Source: Dawidia cretensis
Lineage (GTDB): Bacteria; Bacteroidota; Bacteroidia; Cytophagales; Cyclobacteriaceae
Length of the DNA stretch: 64,000 nt
NCBI RefSeq assembly: GCF_018598175.1
Contig: NZ_JAHESE010000001.1
Location: 558,001-622,000 of the forward strand
Direction of reading: 5' to 3'
Shown here: positions 10,101-18,274 of the stretch, piece by piece
Layout of the letters: the number at the start of each line of letters is the position of its first letter
Numbering within the stretch: the first letter of the stretch is position 1
Notes under the pieces: generated by a model
Databases searched by the model: none
What the model saw: only the letters and a program-made list of their open reading frames with translations
What the model was told of the DNA's origin: nothing
Program-made: the position numbers and the translations under genes

Positions 10101-11741
10101 CCTGGTCACAAAGTAGACGACTGGATCGGTCGCGTGCGTCACTCCACACCCGGTGTGGGCCTGATCTCGCCGCCGCCCCACCACGATATATACTCCATCG
10201 AAGACTTAGCCCAGCTGATCTTCGACTTAAAGAACGCCAACCGCCAGGCACGCATCAACGTCAAGCTGGTGTCGCAAGCGGGTGTAGGTACCGTGGCAGC
10301 CGGTGTCGCCAAAGCGAAAGCGGACGCGATCCTCATCTCTGGTGCCGACGGTGGCACAGGCGCCTCGCCGATCAGCTCGGTACGCCACGCTGGCCTACCA
10401 TGGGAACTCGGCCTTGCCGAAGCACACCAGACCCTGGTGAAAAACAACCTGCGCAGCCGCGTCGTGTTACAGACCGACGGACAGATCCGCACAGGCCGCG
10501 ACATCGCGATCGCTGCCATGCTGGGTGCTGAAGAATGGGGCGTAGCGACTGCTGCCCTCGTAGTAGAAGGCTGTATCATGATGCGTAAGTGTCACCTGAA
10601 CACATGCCCTGTCGGTATCGCTACACAAGACGAAGACCTGCGCAAGCTCTTCACCGGCGACCCCGACCACGTCGTAAACTTCTTCCGCTTCCTCGCGCAA
10701 GACCTGCGCGAGAACATGGCGGAGCTCGGCTTCCGCACCGTCAATGAAATGATTGGCCGCGCCGACATGCTGCGCGTACGGCAGGATGTCGAACACTGGA
10801 AAGTGAAGAAGCTCGACCTGTCACCAATCCTGCACGTGGACTCTTCCCGCGAAGGAGTAGGCCTGTACAAACAGATCGAGCAAGACTTCGAATTGGAGAA
10901 AGTACTCGATTGGAAACTCGTGGAGGCAGCACGTGCAGCACTCGATGACGCCGAAGCCGTACAGGAAAAGTTCGTCATACACAACATCGACCGCTCTGTC
11001 GGCGCCCTGTTGTCGAACGAAGTATCGAAGAAATATAAAGGCAAAGGCCTGCCGGAAGATACCATACATTTCCAATTCAAAGGCTCCGCCGGACAAAGCT
11101 TTGGTGTGTTTGGAGCACCAGGCCTCACGTTCGAGCTGGAAGGCGAAGCCAACGACTACTTTGGCAAAGGTCTGTCGGGTGGCAAGCTTATTATCTACCC
11201 CGACCGCGAAGCCAGCTTCAAACCGGAAGACAACATCATCATTGGCAACGTAGCCTTCTACGGTGCCACGGCAGGTGAAGCCTATATCCGCGGACAAGCC
11301 GGCGAACGTTTCTGCGTACGCAACTCAGGCGTAACCGCCGTGGTGGAAGGCGTAGGCGATCACGCCTGCGAATACATGACCGGTGGACGCGTAGTGGTAC
11401 TCGGTAAGACCGGTAAAAACTTTGCCGCCGGTATGAGCGGAGGTATAGCATACGTATTTGATCCCGAACATGCGCTCGAGCGCCTGACCAACCGCGAAAT
11501 GGTCGACCTCGAAACCATGGAAGAAGAAGATAAGGTGGAAGTGCGGGCGATGATTGAAAAGCACCACAAGTATACGGGCAGCGACCCGGCCGAGTGGGTG
11601 CTGGAGAACTGGGCCGTAGCGTCAGAGCTTTTTGTAAAAGTGATGCCGCGCGACTACAAAGCCGTTCTTCAAAAGCAAAAAGCTGCCGGCAAGCAAGCCG
11701 CCAGCGCCAAGACCGCAGCGCCGGCCCTGGTAAAGAAGTAA
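7194..11741 (+). CDS. gltB: Glutamate synthase large subunit
   Basis: 1515 residues, full length for the alpha subunit of NADPH-type GOGAT. Translation yields an 18-residue propeptide ending just before Cys19 (HDACGIGF), the amidotransferase nucleophile exposed after cleavage. The order is class II glutaminase (about 19-430), central domain, FMN-binding synthase barrel (about 850-1240) and C-terminal beta-helix (about 1280-1490). The 3Fe-4S cysteines are C1127, C1133 and C1138. It makes glutamate from glutamine and 2-oxoglutarate together with gltD, 30 bases downstream. The 240-base AT-rich upstream region has a -7-like TAACTTTA at 7121 without a clear -33 box. Two long antisense frames within it are shadows. 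Confidence 0.98.
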   Translation: MKETTSRGLYTPELEHDACGIGFVANINGNKTNQNLRDALCMLENMEHRGGRGSSPKTGDGAGILIQLPHEFFIEEATRLGFTLPVLGKYGVGMVFFPRDKKVQNACREVLRRNIKELGFELIGFRVVPVDHSVPGPGAAEVEPTIEQVFVKPVDETLAGDALERKLFVLRNYTQHIIEDTVKGNNKDFYITSFSARTIIYKGQLRTEQLRAYFDDLQDTRLKTALALVHSRFSTNTFPNWKLAQPFRYIAHNGEINTIRGNVNKMKSKEALFKSTLFSDEELKKLVPITSPDGSDSANLDALVEMLVLSGRTIPHVMMMLVPEAWQDNKLMDPHRKAFYKYHASMMEPWDGPAALVFTDGTRIGATLDRNGLRPLRYCVTRTGRVIAGSEAGALQIDPKDVIEKGRITPGKMLMIDTEAGKILDDDKVKRAVYEGKSYYNWIIQNRLKLRLEPEVEWVETSFDEKTLVQRQNAYGYTAEDIKTIILPVAEKGYEAIGSMGDDTPPAILSKESRHISNYFKQLFAQVSNPPIDPIRERLVMSLFTRVGASLNVLDETPQHTNQIHISQPVLLNDDLEKLKHLQDQGFEYAVIQCVFNADGAPGRLEESIDRICAEAEKAVRAGKKILILSDKKISNDHAPIPSMLSVGAVHQYLVSKRIRTQAGIVVEAGDVWEVHHYATIIGYGASAVNPYMVLETIHSMNKHGMFYKPLPDEEAYANYQKGIGNGLLKVMSKMGISTLQSYQSSQIFEALGLGSDVIEKCFRGTISRIEGLSFDDLAQEVLVRHKLAYEAESKELQVGGIYQWKRRGEKHMFSPEVIHLLQHSTKTNNFEQYKKYAHRINEQTKEQITIRGLFEFKKRNPVPLEEVEPVEEIFKRFATGAMSFGSISHEAHSTLAIAMNRIGGKSNSGEGGEDAARFEKKANGDWERSAIKQVASGRFGVTSYYLSNADELQIKMAQGAKPGEGGQLPGHKVDDWIGRVRHSTPGVGLISPPPHHDIYSIEDLAQLIFDLKNANRQARINVKLVSQAGVGTVAAGVAKAKADAILISGADGGTGASPISSVRHAGLPWELGLAEAHQTLVKNNLRSRVVLQTDGQIRTGRDIAIAAMLGAEEWGVATAALVVEGCIMMRKCHLNTCPVGIATQDEDLRKLFTGDPDHVVNFFRFLAQDLRENMAELGFRTVNEMIGRADMLRVRQDVEHWKVKKLDLSPILHVDSSREGVGLYKQIEQDFELEKVLDWKLVEAARAALDDAEAVQEKFVIHNIDRSVGALLSNEVSKKYKGKGLPEDTIHFQFKGSAGQSFGVFGAPGLTFELEGEANDYFGKGLSGGKLIIYPDREASFKPEDNIIIGNVAFYGATAGEAYIRGQAGERFCVRNSGVTAVVEGVGDHACEYMTGGRVVVLGKTGKNFAAGMSGGIAYVFDPEHALERLTNREMVDLETMEEEDKVEVRAMIEKHHKYTGSDPAEWVLENWAVASELFVKVMPRDYKAVLQKQKAAGKQAASAKTAAPALVKK

Positions 11742-11771
11742 TGCAGTTCAATCATATTAAGCAACAGACAC

Positions 11772-13247
11772 ATGGGACAGATAGATGGATTTATGAAGTT
11801 CGAGCGCGAAATGCCAAAATCGCGCGACACCAAAGAACGGATCAAAGACTATAAAGAGGTATACAACCCGCTCGATAAAGAGAAAGTAAAACAACAGGCT
11901 GCGCGCTGCATGGACTGCGGCGTGCCGTTCTGCCACAACGGTTGCCCCCTGGGCAACAACATTCCCGACTTCAACGATGCCGTATACAACGGCAAGTGGG
12001 AAGAGGCGATTAGGATCCTAAGCAGCACCAACAACTTCCCCGAATTTACCGGTCGCATTTGCCCGGCCCCGTGTGAAGCGAGCTGCGTGCTCAGCATCAA
12101 CAACAAACCGGTCACGATCGAATACATCGAAAAGACCATTGCCGAGCAAGCCTTTGAAAAAGGCTACCTCAAGCCTACACCGCCCAAGCATCGCACAGGA
12201 AAACGCGTAGCGGTGGTTGGCTCAGGCCCGGCAGGCCTCGCGGCTGCAGCACAGCTCAACAAAGCAGGACACTGGGTAACAGTATTCGAACGCAGCGACC
12301 GGATCGGTGGCTTGCTGCGCTACGGCATTCCCGACTTCAAATTAGAGAAGCACGTGATCGATCGTCGCCTGCGCCTGATGGAACAAGAAGGCATCGTCTT
12401 CCGCACCAACGCGCACGTAGGCGTAAACATCAGCGCGAAACACCTGCAAGATGAATTCGACGCCATCGTAATGTGTGGTGGTGCTTCGGCGCCGCGCGAC
12501 CTGCCCATTCCAGGCCGCAACCTGAAAGGTGTACACTTTGCCATGGACTTCCTCTCGCAGCAAAACAAGCGCGTGGCAGGCGACAAGCTGGCCATCGAAG
12601 AGATCATGGCAACCGACAAAAACGTATTGGTGATTGGTGGTGGCGACACCGGCTCTGACTGTGTCGGTACTTCCAACCGTCACGGTGCGAAGTCCGTGAC
12701 ACAAATCGAGCTGCTGGCCAAGCCGCCGGCAAAACGCGACGACGCAAACAACCCCTGGCCCCTCTGGCCCATGATCCTCAACACTTCTTCCTCACACGAA
12801 GAAGGTGCCAACCGCCAGTGGGCTATTTTGACCAAAGAGTTTGTGGGCGACAGCGCCGGCCGTCTGACCGGCATGAAGCTGGTCGACATCAAATGGGGTG
12901 TAAACGCACAAGGTAAAATGGGCTTTGAAGAAATCGCCGGTACCGAGCGTGTCATTCCCTGCGAGCTCGTCACCTTGGCCATCGGCTTCGTAGGCGCTGA
13001 AAAAGGCGGCCTCGTCGAAGAGCTCAAGCTGGAGCTGGACGAGCGCGGCAACATCAAGACGCAAAACTACATGTCCACGCAAGAAGGTGTATTCTCTGCC
13101 GGCGACGTACGCCGCGGACAGTCACTGGTGGTGTGGGCAATCTCGGAAGGCCGCGAAGCCGCCCGCGCCGTAGACACCTGGCTGATGGGCTCGTCAAACC
13201 TCGAAGCGAAAGACGAGTCGTTCATACACATCGAGCAAGAAGCGTAA
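11772..13247 (+). CDS. gltD: Glutamate synthase small subunit
   Basis: 491 residues, the beta subunit that carries electrons from NADPH through FAD and Fe-S clusters to GltB. The N-terminal cluster-binding region has C46, C49, C54 and C58 (CMDCGVPFCHNGC) and a second set in CPAPCEASC. The FAD-binding motif VGSGPAGLAAAAQL lies near residue 150, and the NADPH-binding GGGDTGSDC further on. It follows gltB closely and ends at a strong terminator, so gltBD is a two-gene operon for ammonia assimilation. Confidence 0.97.
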   Translation: MGQIDGFMKFEREMPKSRDTKERIKDYKEVYNPLDKEKVKQQAARCMDCGVPFCHNGCPLGNNIPDFNDAVYNGKWEEAIRILSSTNNFPEFTGRICPAPCEASCVLSINNKPVTIEYIEKTIAEQAFEKGYLKPTPPKHRTGKRVAVVGSGPAGLAAAAQLNKAGHWVTVFERSDRIGGLLRYGIPDFKLEKHVIDRRLRLMEQEGIVFRTNAHVGVNISAKHLQDEFDAIVMCGGASAPRDLPIPGRNLKGVHFAMDFLSQQNKRVAGDKLAIEEIMATDKNVLVIGGGDTGSDCVGTSNRHGAKSVTQIELLAKPPAKRDDANNPWPLWPMILNTSSSHEEGANRQWAILTKEFVGDSAGRLTGMKLVDIKWGVNAQGKMGFEEIAGTERVIPCELVTLAIGFVGAEKGGLVEELKLELDERGNIKTQNYMSTQEGVFSAGDVRRGQSLVVWAISEGREAARAVDTWLMGSSNLEAKDESFIHIEQEA

Positions 13248-13270
13248 AAATCCCCTCTAAAGTAGAATAC

Positions 13271-13303
13271 AAAAGCCTCCAGGCATCGCCGGGAGGCTTT
13301 TTT
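13271..13303 (+). terminator. Intrinsic terminator of gltBD
   Basis: GCCTCC and GGAGGC arms around a GC-rich loop, preceded by AAAA and followed by TTTTTT, 23 bases after the gltD stop. Confidence 0.85.
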
Positions 13304-13334
13304 CTTGTCCCCTGCCCATCATACCCTGCATCTC

Positions 13335-13411
13335 CTTCGCTCTCGCGCTCACACGCACACTGATATTCTGCCCTGCTTTTTCTTCGCTCTCCCACGCACG
13401 CTCACACTGAT
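13335..13411 (+). repeat. Imperfect 30-base direct repeat upstream of the aguB promoter
   Basis: Two 30-base copies at 13335-13364 and 13382-13411 both start CTTCGCTCTC and end CACACTGAT; by eye 25 of 30 positions agree. Their starts are 47 bases apart and the second copy ends two bases before the -33 box of the aguB promoter, a position where an activator could bind. Confidence 0.5.
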
Positions 13412-13412
13412 T

Positions 13413-13443
13413 TTTGCTGGCGGAATTACTTTCTCTACTTTTG
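13413..13443 (+). promoter_or_regulatory. Consensus Bacteroidota promoter of aguB
   Basis: TTTG at 13413-13416 and TACTTTTG at 13436-13443 are separated by exactly 19 bases, matching the phylum consensus TTTG-N19-TAnnTTTG. Transcription would begin near 13450, giving a leader of about 24 bases before the GTG start. Confidence 0.75.
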
Positions 13444-13473
13444 CGTTCTGAAGCCAAAAAAACGGAATAAGAC

Positions 13474-14352
13474 GTGAGTAAATCAGTGAAAGTAGGTACC
13501 GTGCAAATGAGTTGCACAGCCAACCCCGACGAAAACCTCCAAAAAGCGGTCGTCAAAATACGCGAAGCCGCTGCAGAGGGCGCGCAGATCGTGTGCTTAC
13601 AAGAGTTGTTCCGCTCGCTGTACTTCTGCGACGTGGAAGATTACGACAACTTTAAATTGGCAGAGCCGATTCCAGGCCCGTCCACCGACGTGCTCTCCTC
13701 GCTTGCCAAAGAGCTCGGCGTGGTGATCATCGCCTCGCTGTTTGAGAAACGCGCCGAAGGCCTCTACCACAACACCACTGCTGTGCTGGACGCCGATGGC
13801 AAGTACCTGGGCAAGTATCGCAAAATGCACATTCCCGATGACCCGGCATACTACGAGAAGTTTTACTTCACCCCCGGCGATCTCGGCTACAAAGTGTTCA
13901 AGACGAAGTTCGCCACGATCGGCGTGCTCATCTGCTGGGACCAATGGTATCCCGAAGGCGCCCGCATCACATCGCTGATGGGTGCCGAGATTTTGTTTTA
14001 TCCCACCGCCATTGGTTGGGCTACTTCGCAAGATGAAGACACCAACACCGAGCAATACAACGCCTGGCAAACCATTCAGCGCAGTCACGCTGTTGCCAAT
14101 GGTGTATATGTAGTAAGCGTAAACCGCGTGGGCTTCGAGCAACAAGGGGCCATGAAATTCTGGGGCGGCTCATTCATCTCCAACCCCTTCGGTAAGATCG
14201 AGTACCTGGCTTCGCACGACAAAGAAGAAGTACATGTACATACACTCGACATGGATAAGAGCGATCGCTACAGAACACACTGGCCGTTCCTGCGCGACCG
14301 TCGCATCGACTCCTACCAGCCGATCACCAAACGTTACATAGACGAAGAATAA
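13474..14352 (+). CDS. aguB: N-carbamoylputrescine amidase
   Basis: 292 residues of the nitrilase superfamily, starting at GTG. The Glu-Lys-Cys catalytic triad is visible as E44 (CLQELF), K117 (YRKMHIPDD) and C154 (GVLICWDQWYPEGAR), and the motif context fits AguB rather than a generic amidase. It hydrolyses N-carbamoylputrescine to putrescine, CO2 and ammonia. Its partner aguA, which makes that substrate, lies 67 bases downstream. A strong promoter lies just upstream, with a hairpin between the two genes. Confidence 0.95.
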   Translation: MSKSVKVGTVQMSCTANPDENLQKAVVKIREAAAEGAQIVCLQELFRSLYFCDVEDYDNFKLAEPIPGPSTDVLSSLAKELGVVIIASLFEKRAEGLYHNTTAVLDADGKYLGKYRKMHIPDDPAYYEKFYFTPGDLGYKVFKTKFATIGVLICWDQWYPEGARITSLMGAEILFYPTAIGWATSQDEDTNTEQYNAWQTIQRSHAVANGVYVVSVNRVGFEQQGAMKFWGGSFISNPFGKIEYLASHDKEEVHVHTLDMDKSDRYRTHWPFLRDRRIDSYQPITKRYIDEE

Positions 14353-14360
14353 TATCGAAA

Positions 14361-14389
14361 CTTCCGGCAGCGATCCTGCCGGGAGTTTT
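14361..14389 (+). terminator. Hairpin between aguB and aguA (weak terminator or processing site)
   Basis: CCGGCAG (14364-14370) pairs with CTGCCGG (14376-14382), followed by a short AGTTTTG. The T-run is short, so some read-through into aguA is expected. Confidence 0.6.
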
Positions 14390-14419
14390 GCACCATCCAT
14401 TATCTCGCAGAGCATTTTC

Positions 14420-15466
14420 ATGAGCACGACTACTCCCAAGCAACAAGGATATTTTTTCCCGGCAGAGTTTGCCAAACACGACGCCACCTGGCTTAGCTGG
14501 CCGCACAAAGAAGCCTCATGGCCCGGTAAGATTGAAGCCATCTATCCGGTATATGCCGAGTTTATCAAACGCGTAGCCGAAGGAGAGAAGGTAAACATCA
14601 ACGTGCTAAGCGAGGCGATGAAACAAAAAGCCCTGGGGTACCTGCAACAAGCCGGTGCAGACCTGGGCAGCGTGCAGTTTTTTATGCACCCCACCAACGA
14701 TGCCTGGTGCCGTGATCACGGCCCTGCATTTTTGATCAATCCAAAAGCAGCGCAGAAGAAAATAATCGTCGATTGGGGATACAATGCCTGGGGTGGTAAA
14801 TATCCTCCATTTGACCTCGACGATAATATACCGACACTCATAGCACAGCACTATGGCGTGCCGGTGGTATATCCCGGTATCGTCATGGAAGGTGGCTCAG
14901 TGGAATTTAACGGTCGTGGCACGCTACTAACGACGCGCGCCTGCTTGTTAAACGAAAACCGCAACCCGCACCTGACGCAGGAACAGATCGAAACATACTT
15001 GCGCAACTACTACGGCGTCGACCACATCCTGTGGCTCGGCGACGGCATTGTGGGCGACGACACCGATGGCCACATCGACGACCTGACGCGCTTTGTCAAT
15101 GCCGACACCGTTGTGACCGTGGTGGAGGAAGATAAAAGCGACGAAAACTACACACTTCTGCAAGAGAACCTGCACGAGCTGCACCGCCTGCGCCTGGAAG
15201 ACGGCAAGCAGCTGAACGTCGTGGAACTGCCCATGCCGGGTGCCGTGGTATACGACGACATGCGCCTGCCCGCCTCGTACGCCAATTTCTACATCAGCAA
15301 TAAATACGTGGTCGTGCCAACCTTCCGCGACAAAAACGACGACCGCGCGCTGGACATACTCCAGAAATGTTTCCCCGATCGGAAAGTGATCGGCCTGGAT
15401 TCGGTTGATATCATCTGGGGCCTGGGCTCGTTCCACTGCCTCAGCCAGCAGGAGCCGTCGGTATAA
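14420..15466 (+). CDS. aguA: Agmatine deiminase
   Basis: 348 residues of the peptidyl-arginine-deiminase-like fold. It opens with the family's FPAEFAKHDATWLSWP and has the substrate motif DAWCRDHGPAF, an EGGSVEFNGRGTLLTT segment, and the catalytic Cys340 in GLGSFHCLSQQEP near the C-terminus. It converts agmatine to N-carbamoylputrescine, the substrate of the neighbouring AguB, so the pair forms an arginine-decarboxylase-dependent putrescine route. No arginine decarboxylase is in the window. A possible reader could confuse it with arginine deiminase, but the N-terminal motif and pairing with aguB argue against that. Confidence 0.95.
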   Translation: MSTTTPKQQGYFFPAEFAKHDATWLSWPHKEASWPGKIEAIYPVYAEFIKRVAEGEKVNINVLSEAMKQKALGYLQQAGADLGSVQFFMHPTNDAWCRDHGPAFLINPKAAQKKIIVDWGYNAWGGKYPPFDLDDNIPTLIAQHYGVPVVYPGIVMEGGSVEFNGRGTLLTTRACLLNENRNPHLTQEQIETYLRNYYGVDHILWLGDGIVGDDTDGHIDDLTRFVNADTVVTVVEEDKSDENYTLLQENLHELHRLRLEDGKQLNVVELPMPGAVVYDDMRLPASYANFYISNKYVVVPTFRDKNDDRALDILQKCFPDRKVIGLDSVDIIWGLGSFHCLSQQEPSV

Positions 15467-15506
15467 CATATCACCCGTTTATGGAGGTCATTTTTTACAC
15501 CGCCGC

Positions 15507-15540
15507 TTTGTGATAAGACGGCGCGTTGTAGCTATATTTA
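15507..15540 (+). promoter_or_regulatory. Candidate promoter of the receptor/DUF4249 operon
   Basis: TTTG (15507-15510) and TATATTTA (15533-15540) are 22 bases apart, close to the consensus but with a slightly long spacer and one mismatch in the -7 box. The start codon follows about 20 bases later. A CGCCG/CGGCG inverted repeat overlaps it. Confidence 0.35.
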
Positions 15541-15561
15541 ATAGCTATAAACTGTTGCCTA

Positions 15562-18270
15562 TTGAAAAGATTATTACTGCTGTGTGTATTCGCGGCCACT
15601 CCGTTTTGGATAGACGCACAAGACTTGCCTGCCGCGAGGCAGGACTTGCCGGCAATTACCCTGACCGGCATGCAAAACGACGAGCCGCTCGCCGATGTGC
15701 TCGTCCGGTTGGAAAAGACCAATCCGGTCCGATTTTTCTTTGCACCCGAATGGCTGGAGCCTTATACCGTCGACGCTCGGTTTAACGGCCAATCCTTAAA
15801 AGCAACATTAGACCAACTTCTGAAAGGCAGTGACATTCATTACTCCTTCATGTTTGGCTATGCCGTCATCTTTGTGCGCGATCCCCAGCGAGCGCTCGAC
15901 CACGAAGCACGGCTGCAAACGGCCATCGCCGAAAAAAAGGCAATAGAATTACGCGAGCTCGGCGACCGCCGAAACTACAAGCCCGGCATCCGCGCAACCG
16001 TGACAGGATTTGTCCGTGACGAGTCCACCAAACATCCCATGGTAGGGGTAGTAATATTGGTCAACGACCAGGAAACCGCTGTGACCGACGAAAAAGGAAA
16101 TTATACCGCTACCATGTCGACCGGCGAGAATATGATCCACTTTCGGTATATAAATTTTAGGGAAAAGGTAATTGATGCGAAGGTATATACCAATGCAACG
16201 CTTGACATCATACTCGAGGAGGCTCCCACTGTGCTGGACGAAGTAGTGATCTCCGACCAGGCCGTGCTAAACCGCCGGGTGAGCCAAACCACGCTGCGGG
16301 TGACAGATATGAAGCGCGCGCCAACCTTTCTCGGCGAAGTCGACCTCATCAAGCAAGTGCAAAATCAACCCGGCGTAACGACCGTCGGTGAAGTCGCCTC
16401 CGGCTTTAACGTACGCGGTGGCGGAGTCGATCAAAACCTCGTGTTATACGACGGCGTTCCCGTCTTTAATACCTCGCACGCCCTGGGCTTCTTTACCGCG
16501 TTTAATGCAGACGCCGTGAGTCAGGTGTCATTCTACAAAGGCGGTATACCGGCCGAGTTCGGTGGTCGTGTGTCGTCGGTGCTCGACATCAAGTCAAAAG
16601 AGGGCCCGCTCGATAAATGGCACGGCGGCGGTGGCATCGGTATCATTTCGAGCTACCTCACAGCCGGCGGACCGATCAAACCCGACACCACGTCCATAAT
16701 TGCTTCGGTACGTGGCTCGTACTCCGACTGGATGTTAAATACCATCAAGTCCGATTACCAAAGCCTGCGCAACAGCTCCGTCTCCTTCTATGATGCCTCC
16801 CTCAAGCTCATTCACAAAATAAACAGCAAGTCCAAGTTGACCTTGTCCGGCTACACCAGCTACGACCGATTCAGCCTAACCAACGACACATTATATACTT
16901 CGCGCAACATTGCCGCATCGATACACTATGACCGGTCCTTTAGCGAAAAACTATTTGGTACCATGTCAGTATCGTTTGGCAAATATGCCTACAGCATGCG
17001 CGAAGAAGATCCGAATAGAGCCTTCGATCTGACCTACGATGTAACCTATCCCTCGGTTAAGCTGGACTTCAACTATGAAGGAGAACACAAGCTGTCGTTC
17101 GGCGCCCACCACACGTGGTATGACTTTGCGCCCGGATCGCTGACACCCACCGCTGCTGAGTCTAATGTGAAGGCGACCCACATGCTTCACGAGCGCTCCT
17201 CCGAATCGGCGCTGTACCTGAGTGATGCATTCTATTGGCGCGAAAAATTCCTGTTGGAAGCTGGCCTGCGAGCCTCCCTCTACAATCGGGTTGGTCGTGG
17301 AACGACCTATCAGTATGCCGAAGGCCAACCGCGCCAACCACAGAACGTCGTCGATTCGACAGTGTATGGGGCTGGCGAAAACATGAAGACGTACGTCGGC
17401 CTGGAGCCGCGTCTGTCGCTGCGCTATACGCTGACGGCCTTTGCATCGGTAAAGCTGGGGTACAACCGCATGTATCAGTATATGCACCTGATCTCAAACA
17501 CGGCCGCCATAACCCCGGTGGATATTTGGCAGTCCAGCAATACATATTTTAAACCGCAAGTAGCGGACCAAATATCGCTGGGGTATTATAGGGCGATTCA
17601 GGATAACACCTACGAGGCCTACGTCGAAGGTTTTTATAAGACCATCGATAACGTCCTGGACTTTAAAGACGGTGCAAACTTAATTCTCAACAAGAATCTG
17701 GAGACAGCGCTATTGCCGGGAAAAGCTGAGGCATATGGCGTCGAAGTTTCGGGCAGTAAAGTAAAAGGCCGGTTGTTAACGACGCTGAGCTATACCTACT
17801 CGCGGTCCTGGCGTAAGGTAGACGGTCCCCTGGACGAAGAGAAGGTAAACGAGGGTAAGCGCTACCCCTCCAACTATGACCAGCCACATGTTGTACAGCT
17901 CACCTGGCGGTATGGCATCTCGCGGCGAATATTTTTCTCGGGCAACTTTACATACCATACCGGCCGGCCAATGTCGCTGCCGATCGCCGGCTACAGTGTA
18001 GATGGTGTGCCGGTGATGACATTCTCGGACAGGAATAAATATCGCATTCCTGACTACCATCGTCTGGACCTGGCCTTCATCATCGAAGGCACGCACAAAC
18101 GTAAGAAGATCCTGGATGGCACGTGGGTGCTTTCGTTCTACAATGCATACGGGCGTAAGAATGCCTACTCGGTGTTCTTTCAGGATAACGGAAGAGGCTT
18201 TTACAAGCCCTATAAATTATCGGTCGTGGGTTCGATCGTCCCATCGTTGAGCTATAGTTTTAAATTCTGA
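15562..18270 (+). CDS. TonB-dependent outer-membrane receptor with STN and carboxypeptidase-like domains
   Basis: 902 residues from a TTG start; the signal peptide (KRLLLLCVFAATPFWIDA) makes this the sensible start. Domains in order: an STN/secretin-like domain (about 45-105), a carboxypeptidase regulatory-like beta domain (about 145-225), the plug (about 235-350, with GFNVRGGGVDQNLVLYDGVP) and a C-terminal beta-barrel ending in an aromatic F. The STN domain usually signals to a FecR anti-sigma factor, yet no sigma/FecR pair is adjacent. A DUF4249 lipoprotein follows after 4 bases, a pairing seen repeatedly in Bacteroidota. Substrate unknown. The coding sequence just after the signal peptide contains a hairpin-like repeat (QDLPA twice). 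Confidence 0.93.
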   Translation: MKRLLLLCVFAATPFWIDAQDLPAARQDLPAITLTGMQNDEPLADVLVRLEKTNPVRFFFAPEWLEPYTVDARFNGQSLKATLDQLLKGSDIHYSFMFGYAVIFVRDPQRALDHEARLQTAIAEKKAIELRELGDRRNYKPGIRATVTGFVRDESTKHPMVGVVILVNDQETAVTDEKGNYTATMSTGENMIHFRYINFREKVIDAKVYTNATLDIILEEAPTVLDEVVISDQAVLNRRVSQTTLRVTDMKRAPTFLGEVDLIKQVQNQPGVTTVGEVASGFNVRGGGVDQNLVLYDGVPVFNTSHALGFFTAFNADAVSQVSFYKGGIPAEFGGRVSSVLDIKSKEGPLDKWHGGGGIGIISSYLTAGGPIKPDTTSIIASVRGSYSDWMLNTIKSDYQSLRNSSVSFYDASLKLIHKINSKSKLTLSGYTSYDRFSLTNDTLYTSRNIAASIHYDRSFSEKLFGTMSVSFGKYAYSMREEDPNRAFDLTYDVTYPSVKLDFNYEGEHKLSFGAHHTWYDFAPGSLTPTAAESNVKATHMLHERSSESALYLSDAFYWREKFLLEAGLRASLYNRVGRGTTYQYAEGQPRQPQNVVDSTVYGAGENMKTYVGLEPRLSLRYTLTAFASVKLGYNRMYQYMHLISNTAAITPVDIWQSSNTYFKPQVADQISLGYYRAIQDNTYEAYVEGFYKTIDNVLDFKDGANLILNKNLETALLPGKAEAYGVEVSGSKVKGRLLTTLSYTYSRSWRKVDGPLDEEKVNEGKRYPSNYDQPHVVQLTWRYGISRRIFFSGNFTYHTGRPMSLPIAGYSVDGVPVMTFSDRNKYRIPDYHRLDLAFIIEGTHKRKKILDGTWVLSFYNAYGRKNAYSVFFQDNGRGFYKPYKLSVVGSIVPSLSYSFKF
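15628..15643. repeat. In-frame GC hairpin inside the receptor gene
   Basis: CCTGCC-GCGA-GGCAGG forms a perfect 6-bp hairpin with a GNRA-type loop, flanked by two copies of GACTTGCC or ACTTGCC. It encodes the doubled QDLPA right after the signal peptide and looks like a small palindromic insertion. Confidence 0.45.
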
Positions 18271-18274
18271 CAAC

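Noticed and set aside
8721-10184. Two long minus-strand frames (231 and 255 codons) within gltB
   Set aside because: Opposite a complete, well-conserved glutamate synthase; composition typical of a shadow.
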